Source of the DNA: Kalaharituber pfeilii
Lineage: Eukaryota > Ascomycota > Pezizomycetes > Pezizales > Pezizaceae
Assembly (NCBI GenBank): GCA_015179045.1
Contig: WHUZ01000001.1
Span: 186,001-250,000, forward strand
DNA length: 64,000 bases
Direction: 5' to 3'
Shown here: positions 57,471 through 64,000 of the stretch, in pieces
Layout of the letters: every line of letters starts with the position of its first letter
Numbering within the stretch: position 1 is the first letter of the stretch
Made by a program: the position numbers and the translations under genes
The notes under the pieces: model-generated
What the model was told of the DNA's origin: nothing
Seen by the model: only the letters and a program-made list of their open reading frames with translations
The model's database searches: none

Positions 57471-58807
57471 CAAGTCACTGGTCAAAAGTCTTGGTGAAAA
57501 GGTCCGAGCGCACGTGATGAAAACAACAACGCGGTTGTTATTTTGTACTGTAGAAACACCATGCCGCCCAAAACGGCCCGACGAGAGATGACCAACAAAG
57601 AAAAGGGTATGATAATTGCCCTTCTCTATTTAGATTTCAAAATTAGTTTAATTAGCCGCGTAGTTGGACGTCCTTGGTCAACTATCAAAAATTTCATTGT
57701 ACGACGTGAAATTCGGCAAACCGATGAAAACCTCCCTCGAAGCGGCAGACCCCCTAAATTGAACAGAAGAGAGCGGCGGCATATTTGGCGATATGTTAGA
57801 ACGCATAAAGCAGCTCCACGCAAGGAAGTTCAAGAAGTATGCTGCCCTCATGTGTCCTTACGGACCATTAGTCGCTACCTAGATGAATTCGGCTTGCACA
57901 AGTGGTTGGCCAAGAAACGACCAAAATTAACGACCGAACGAGCTGCGGCAAGACTCCAATGGGCACTAGAACGCAAGGATTGGACAGTAGAAGACTTCCA
58001 ATCAACAATTTGGAGTGATGAATGCAGTGTGGAGAAATCGGAAGAATCTCGGCAAATGTGGGTCTTCCGATTTCCTCATGAAAAGTGGAATTCCGACTGC
58101 ATTCAACCAAGAAAAAAGGGCAAGGGAGTTTCTTTGATGGTTTGGGGTTGTTTTTATGGCAATACTAAGGGTACATTTGTACCCTTAGTTGTACGATCTG
58201 TTAATGCAGTCATATACCGGCGCCTTCTCAAGTTCCTAGTCTTACCTGTTGTAGAACACTGCAACAAGACTACTGGAGATGCTAGATTTCAGCAAGACAA
58301 TGCACCGATCCATAAAGCAAAGATTATTCAAGCTTTCTTCAAGCGGCACAAAATTGCTATTGATTTACACTCACCCTACTCACCCGATCTCAATCCTATC
58401 GAACATGTCTGGGTGGTTCTAAAGCGCAAACTCCATGAACAGTACCCTAACATTAGCGACACTCCCGGTGGACCTGATGCTGTTAGAGCTAGGTTAGCAG
58501 AAGTACTACCTAAAGTTTGGGACTCTCTACCTGCATCGCTCTTTGAGAATCTGTGGAAAAGTATGCCAGATCGGGTCGCTGCTGTAATAGATGCAAAGGG
58601 ATGGTATACTAGGTACTGAACCTCAACCACATGTACTGGAATTTTTTCCTGTATCATAGAAATTTCTCCATCATGTATACTATCACCAGTTTTCATTTCA
58701 TGTCAATCGGGTACTTCGTTGTTGAGATATTTGAATTTTTGCAGCCTCTTGTGGCATTTGAATCAGGCGCTCAGACCTGTTTCACCAAGACTTTTGACCA
58801 GTGACTG
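57471..58807 (+). mobile_element. Complete Tc1-like transposon (1337 bp)
   Basis: The inverted ends share GTCACTGGTCAAAAGTCTTG and GTGAAA (26 identical bases) and extend imperfectly to about 40 bp. TA flanks both ends (57469-57470 and 58808-58809), the Tc1/mariner target duplication. It contains one intact transposase gene. The left end has one extra A relative to the right. Confidence 0.95.
57561..58619 (+). CDS. Tc1-like transposase (DD34E, 352 aa)
   Basis: DNA transposase that cuts and pastes its own element at TA sites. The N-terminal part has two helix-turn-helix-like regions (about residues 10-50 and 70-115) linked by a GRPP motif at 62-65. The catalytic triad is D153 (WSDEC), D246 (FQQDNAPIHKA) and E281 (YSPDLNPIEHVW). 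The 34-residue spacing between the last two defines DD34E Tc1-like enzymes. The length is normal for the family and no frame break is visible. I chose the ATG before PPKTARREMT; the frame extends a few codons upstream without another ATG. The only transposase in the window that looks active. Confidence 0.95.
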   Translation: MPPKTARREMTNKEKGMIIALLYLDFKISLISRVVGRPWSTIKNFIVRREIRQTDENLPRSGRPPKLNRRERRHIWRYVRTHKAAPRKEVQEVCCPHVSLRTISRYLDEFGLHKWLAKKRPKLTTERAAARLQWALERKDWTVEDFQSTIWSDECSVEKSEESRQMWVFRFPHEKWNSDCIQPRKKGKGVSLMVWGCFYGNTKGTFVPLVVRSVNAVIYRRLLKFLVLPVVEHCNKTTGDARFQQDNAPIHKAKIIQAFFKRHKIAIDLHSPYSPDLNPIEHVWVVLKRKLHEQYPNISDTPGGPDAVRARLAEVLPKVWDSLPASLFENLWKSMPDRVAAVIDAKGWYTRY

Positions 58808-58895
58808 TAACTCAGTACTATATAAGATGGTTTTCGTGGTTGTCGCCAAGGTCTTTTCGACAGGGGTTCGGTGTACGCCAAGAGGGATTAACTCA

Positions 58896-61610
58896 GTACA
58901 ATCTCGTTTCTCTGCATTTATTCATATCAGTATATTCTCATTGTTATTTATAATCTCACGTAATCCCACTCCTGCATCCAGGGAGCTCTAGTATTTATTT
59001 TATATATTTTGTGGAGTATAATGCTAATAATTGTAGAACCTATGGATAGCGAAACCCTCGTTACAGCCCATAAACTCTACCTAAATTCCGGTTAATATCT
59101 ACCCACAATGATATTGCTCAGATGTCCAGCATATGCCCTTTTAGGTGTACCCAGCTTCCTTATCCGCCCTCTAGACCCACGTATAAATGCTATTCAAGTG
59201 AGAATATTAACACGTGTAAGGTAATTAAAAAGATATAACTAATACAGCTGGAATGATGGCAAGAGGATATGAGAAAGTGGAAGAATTGAAGGCTGAGGGT
59301 GATGATGAAGAATAGACATAGCTATCGCTATCTATAGAGTGCTTGCGATTTAAAAAACAGTAAAGGGTGGGGAATGGAGCCTAAGTCAGTAGGTACTGTA
59401 GTAGCCGATGATTGTAACTTTTGGCAGGTGCCCCTTTATCACCCCGCCATGCTGTACCAGTCTAGCACATTCTTATTTTGCCCCATCTCACACCATCGAG
59501 AGTAATCTGCCATACCTGTAAAATTGTAAATGGAGCGCACTTTGGCATATCTCGCACCATCAAAGCAGGTCTTGTTGTATCTGTCAAATTAGGCCATACC
59601 GCCTCACTTTGCACCGTAGAAAGGGGCCAGATTTAACTGTGAATTGAGCGTATTTTACCATGTTCAGGTGGGTCCTGCCGTACTTGTCAAATTTGGCTCA
59701 TTCTGCTGTTCTCACACTGTGGAAAGAGTCCAGTAATACTTGCCAACTTGAGCTCATTCTGCTACACCTCACATTATTGAGGAGCTGTCATGCCTGTCAA
59801 ATTGTGCTCGCCCTGCTGTATCTCATGTTGGCAAGAGAGATCTACCAATTCCTGTCAAATTCGGCGTATTCTGCTGCATCTCCCAGGCTGAAATAGAGCT
59901 GCCATACCTGTCAAATTCGACTCTCGTTCTGCTGCATCTTGTGCTATCGAATAACTATCAAATTGTGCTCATTCTGCTATATCTCACAATGCGGAAAGAG
60001 TCCTATTATACCTGTCAAATTTGGCTCACTCTGCTACTCTCCTATGGAAAGGTGCTACTATACCTACCAAATTGAGTTCGTTTTACTACATCTCATGCTG
60101 GTAAGAGAGGTGTGCCATACTTATGAAATTTGGCTCATTCTTTTATATCTCGTGCCGTAGAAGAGTCTTGCCATACCTATATACTTGTTAAAGTTAGTTT
60201 ATTCTACTGTATCTTGTATTGTCAAGGGAGACCTACACACCGGTCCAATTGGGTTCATTTTGCTGCATCTCGTGCTATCAAGAGAGACCTACTCTTTTTT
60301 TTTTTTTTTTTTTAATTTCATGTAACTCCACTTGCATCTGTTCGCCATAGCAGGGCAAGAGAGACCTACTATACCTGTCAAATTCAGCTCATTCTGTTAC
60401 TTTTATGCTATGGAAAGAGTCCTGTAATACTTGTCAACTTGAGCTCATTCGGCCACATCTCGCGCCATTGAGAGAAAGCTAATAAATTGAGCTTATTCTG
60501 CCTCATTTTTGCCTGTCAAGGTCATATCTGTCAACTTGACCACATCCATCCTCATCTTAGGCCATTGAGGGAGACTGTTATACCTATTCAATTCGGCTCA
60601 TTCTGCTGCATCTCACACCATTGAGGAGTTATCATACCTGTCAAAGTGCCTGTCAAATTCGGCTCATTTTACTGCATCTCGTGAGGTGAAATAGACCTAC
60701 CATACCTATCACATTTGACTCGTTCTGCTGCATCTCGCACCATTGAGAAGCTGTCGTGCCTGCCAAATTGAGGAGCTGTCGTGCCTGCCAAATTGAGGAG
60801 CTGTCGTGCCTGTTAAATTGAGGAGCTATCGTGCCTGTCAAATTGAGGAGCTGTCGTGCCTGTTAAATTGAGGAGCTATCGTGCCTGTCAGATTGAGGAG
60901 CTGTTGTACCTGTCAAAGTGCCTGTCAAATTCGGCTCATTTTGCTGCATCTCGCGGGGTGAAATGGACCTACCATACCTGTCAAATTTGACTCGTTGTGC
61001 TACACCTCACACCATTGAGGAGCTGTCGTGCCTGTCAAAGTGCCTATCAAATTCAGCTCATTTTGCTACATCTCGCAAGGTAAAATGGACCTACCATACC
61101 TGTCAAATTTGACTCATTCTGCTGCATCTCACACCATTGAGGAGCTATCATACCTGTAAAGTGCCTGTAAAATTCGGCTCATTTGCTGCATCTTGCGAGG
61201 TAAAATAGACCTACCATACCTATCACATTTGACTCGTTCTGCTGCATGTCGCACTATTGAGGAGCTGTCGTACCTGTCAAATTGAGGAGCTGTCGTGCCT
61301 GTCAAAGTGCCTGTCATCATTTTGCTATATCTCGCGAGATGCAATAGACCTACCATACCTGTCAAATTTGACTCGTTCAGCTGCATCTCGTGCCATCGAA
61401 TACCAGTCAAATTGTACTCTTATACTTGTTAAATTCGGCTCACTCTGTTACTATTGTGCTATTGAAAGCTGCTGCTATACCTGTCAAATTGAACTCGTTA
61501 TACTTCATCTCCTGATGGTAAGAGAGATATACTATACCTATAAAATTTGGCTCATTCTTCTGTATCTTATGCCGAGATTGTTGAGGTTCAGAAGAATGTG
61601 AACATTTCAC
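58896..61610. repeat. Satellite block, copy 2
   Basis: A direct duplicate of 54866-57400 starting at the same GTACAATCTCGTTTCTCTGC. It has an extra unrelated segment (about 59174-59445) and only about 6-7 units of the 25-bp repeat (60750-60910), against about 14 in copy 1. No gene. Confidence 0.9.
60294..60355 (-). mobile_element. LINE-B tail, 62 bp, in satellite copy 2
   Basis: The orthologue of the 56072 insertion, with the same flanking CAAGAGAGACCTACT (60279-60293 and 60356-60370). It was inserted before the block was duplicated. Confidence 0.92.
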
Positions 61611-62224
61611 ATAAAGGTATTGCAGTGATAGATACGGCCAATTGCAACTCCTCATTGTCATGGTGTCCATTTCCGTGAAGGTTGATTTCATACGAAATGT
61701 GATGGAAACTCTTGATATAGGTATTGTCGGGCGTTTGGCATATTCCACATTAATATGTGCCTTATGACGAAGGTTCAGGGGTTTAGGAGTATGTGAACAT
61801 TTCACAGGTCTTTTTTTTAGGTTGACGCCAAGGTCTTTTTTTTTTCAAGGGTTAGGTGGACGCCAAGAGGGATGTAACTCAGTACTATAATAGATAAGTA
61901 TAAAATAAAATTTATAAAATTTTTCCTCTTCTTAGCGTGAGACTGGAAGTTTTCCGACTGGATAAATAGAAAGTGAAGCCTGTCTAATATTCAGGATATT
62001 CAGGATTGTCTGTTGGTAATTACTACATTTTTATTATAATTCTTGATTTTGTAGTACTATCAGTAACACTAGTGAAAATCTTGATTCCTCTGGTTACGTA
62101 AGTATTTTTTTTAGATACTTCAAATTGAAGTTGGTTTCTTATTTTTCGTTCAATATTATATCATACAAATATTGTCGTCTCCTATAATATTTTCATCTTC
62201 TATACAACCTAGATACTTATTTTT
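61611..62224. other. Intergenic, no gene seen
   Basis: 61801-61885 resembles 58845-58900 (GTCGCCAAGGTCTTTT ... ACGCCAAGAGGGAT ... AACTCAGTACTATA). AT-rich from 61890. Confidence 0.45.
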
Positions 62225-63750
62225 AATTCTAACTCCTTTTCGAGAAATTTTTGAATTAGCTCCTACTTAACAAGTCTCTAAATCAGCTTCTATTTGATAG
62301 ATTATTGGATATACCTGCTCGATAAATCTCTAAATTTGCTTCTGCTCAATATGGTATTGGATCTATTCTTGCTCTATGAGCCACTGAATCTACGGTGGCT
62401 TTTACTCTTTTGGATAGGTTACTAAATCAGCTTCTACTTAATAGATTCTCTGATCAGCTTTTACTTGACAAGTTACTGGATCAACTCCTACTCGATAAGC
62501 TGCTAGATTAACTTCTACTCAATAAGTCAGTGAGCCAGCTCCTACTCAGTAGACTTCTAAAACAGCTCCTACTTCATAGGTCACTGGATCAGCTCCTGCT
62601 CGATGAGTCACTGTATTAGTTCCTGCTCGATAAGCCACTGGATCAGGCTTCTGCTCAATGAGTTACTCGATTAGTTCCTGTTCGATAAGTCACTGGATCA
62701 GCTCCCACTCAATAAGTCACTGGATCAGCTTCTACTCAATAGATCTCTAAACCAGCTCATATTTAGTAGGTCGACGAATTACTAGATCTGCTCTTAATCC
62801 ATAGGCTAGTGGGCTAGCTGCTACTTGATAGTCCTCTAAATCAGTTTATATTTGATAGAGCACTCGATTAGCTTCTACTCGATAAGCTGCTGGATTAGTT
62901 CATAGTCAATAGGTTAGTAGGCCAACTATTACTTAATTAATATCTAAACTAGTTCCTCCTTAATAGGTTACTAAATCAGCTCCTACTCATTAGGTAGATC
63001 AGCTCTTGCTCGATAGGTTAGTGGGCCAGCTCCTGCTCGATAGATTTATGAGCCAACTCCTACTTGATAGACCTCTAAACCAGCTCCTGTTCAATAGGTT
63101 ACTAGATCCACTCCAGCTCGATAGGTTGTTGGATCAGCTTCTACCCAAGTATGGCTTTACATCAGCTCTTGCTCGATAGGTTAATAGACTAGCTCCTGCT
63201 TGGTAAGTCAGTGAGCTAACTTTTACTCAATAGATCTCTAAACCTGCTCCTGCTCGATAGATTACTAGATCCACTCCAGCTCAATAGGTTGCTAGATCAG
63301 CTTCTGCTCGAGTAGGTCTTTAGATTAGCTCTTGCTCAATAGGTTAGTAGACCAGCTCCTGTTCGGTACATCAGTGAGCTAACCTATACTCGATAGCCCT
63401 CTAAACCAGCTCCTGCTCGATAGATTACTGGATCCACTCCAGCTCGATAGGTTGTTAGATCAGCTGCTACTCGAGTAGATCTTTAGATCAGCTCTTACTC
63501 GATAGGCTAGTAAGTTAGCTCCTGCTCAGTAAGTCAGTAAGCTAACTTCTATTCGATAGACTTCTGAACTAGCTCCTGCTCGATAGGTTCATAAATTTAT
63601 TTCAAGTCAATAGGTTACTGCATTAGCTTCTGCTTGAGTAGATCTCTAGATCACTTCTCGCTCGGTAAGTTATTAAATTGTTTTCTATTTAGCAGATTAC
63701 AAAACTAATACCTGTCGAGTAAACTGATCAAAATTAGCTTCTACTTGGTA
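62225..63750 (+). repeat. 27-bp satellite with 163-bp higher-order repeat
   Basis: Monomers of 27 bp built on CACTGGATCAGCTCCTGCTC and GATAA/GATAG. In the right half, six monomers form a 163-bp higher-order unit: the landmark TCAGTGAGCTAAC starts at 63208, 63371 and 63534 (as TCAGTAAGCTAAC), exactly 163 bp apart. Monomers differ mainly by C/T and G/A changes (CAG versus TAG). Confidence 0.92.
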
Positions 63751-64000
63751 AGTTCCCATATTATTTAAACTAGCTATTCTATTCTATTCTAATCAACTTT
63801 TTTTGCGACTTTACTAGTACATCTGCTGTCTACTACGATTTCCCTCCACTGCTTATACTACATATATACTGCTTACACGTTTCCATTTTATCCATCAACT
63901 ATACAAGATGCCTCAGCTATATAGTGCCATTTTGCATACTTCTACCCCAATATACTCAATTCATATGGATTCTATACAAAAATCTATATATACCCGGCGG
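63751..64000. other. Right edge, no gene seen
   Basis: Pyrimidine-rich plus strand with TATTCTATTCT and TACTACATATATAC strings. Nothing recognisable before the window ends. Confidence 0.4.

Noticed and set aside
55160..61590. Satellite region as a CRISPR-like repeat-spacer array or a coding repeat
   Set aside because: The spacing is irregular and the intervening sequence is itself degenerate repeat. The ORFs (for example 56743-57162) are periodic artefacts, and the setting is eukaryotic.

Overview
The window looks like a repeat-rich, gene-poor accessory compartment of a filamentous ascomycete (Pezizomycotina). This is inferred from a NACHT-ankyrin (NLR-type) gene with short GT-AG introns of 53-79 bp, RNase H-bearing Tad-like LINE fragments, Tc1, hAT-type and MULE-type DNA transposon remains, several solo LTRs, and long TpA-rich, CpG-poor blocks that resemble RIP-mutated DNA. 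The species cannot be named from sequence alone.

Only three loci look like genes. Two are intact intronless-CDS paralogs (about 23.7-21.9 kb and 33.0-31.2 kb, both minus strand), each encoding a 596-residue membrane protein of unknown function behind a predicted 5'UTR intron. The third is an NLR-like gene (50.4-46.7 kb, minus strand) with a fungal STAND N-terminal domain, a NACHT domain and about 10 ankyrin repeats. It is broken by a 64-bp LINE tail insertion, by a deletion in the ankyrin region, and possibly by a homopolymer slip. The one transposon gene that looks intact is a Tc1-like DD34E transposase at 57.5-58.8 kb, with matching terminal repeats and a TA duplication.

Layout: 1-8.7 kb is a segmental duplication (copy A) whose partner (copy B) is 35.74-44.74 kb. 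9.2-12.3 kb holds a diverged duplication carrying three hAT-type MITEs. 14.4 and 16.6-17.1 kb hold solo LTRs. 17.36-19.98 kb is a structure bounded by perfect 71-bp inverted repeats, containing inverted 21-bp minisatellite arms and a broken RecQ-like helicase. 20.18-21.37 kb is the longest LINE fragment (RNase H plus C-terminal zinc knuckle). 21.65-27 kb and 30.95-36.6 kb are diverged copies of one unit (membrane-protein gene plus flank). The second runs directly into copy B, so the unit and copies A/B are parts of one larger duplicated block. 27.1-30.9 kb holds LINE remnants and fragments of other repeats. 44.7-46.7 kb holds two LINE tails. 51.6-52.7 kb is a foldback-like inverted repeat with a solo LTR in one arm. 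52.9-54.5 kb is a MULE-type transposase pseudogene broken by a LINE tail and a MITE. 54.87-61.6 kb is a satellite block present twice around the Tc1 element. 62.2-63.75 kb is a 27-bp satellite with a 163-bp higher-order repeat.

The strongest signal is insertion archaeology. Because large blocks are duplicated, many insertions can be compared with their empty sites. This gives target-site duplications for LINE tails (10-15 bp), solo LTRs (5 bp), hAT-type MITEs (8 bp) and Tc1 (TA). I found no CRISPR array, no rRNA and no convincing functional tRNA.
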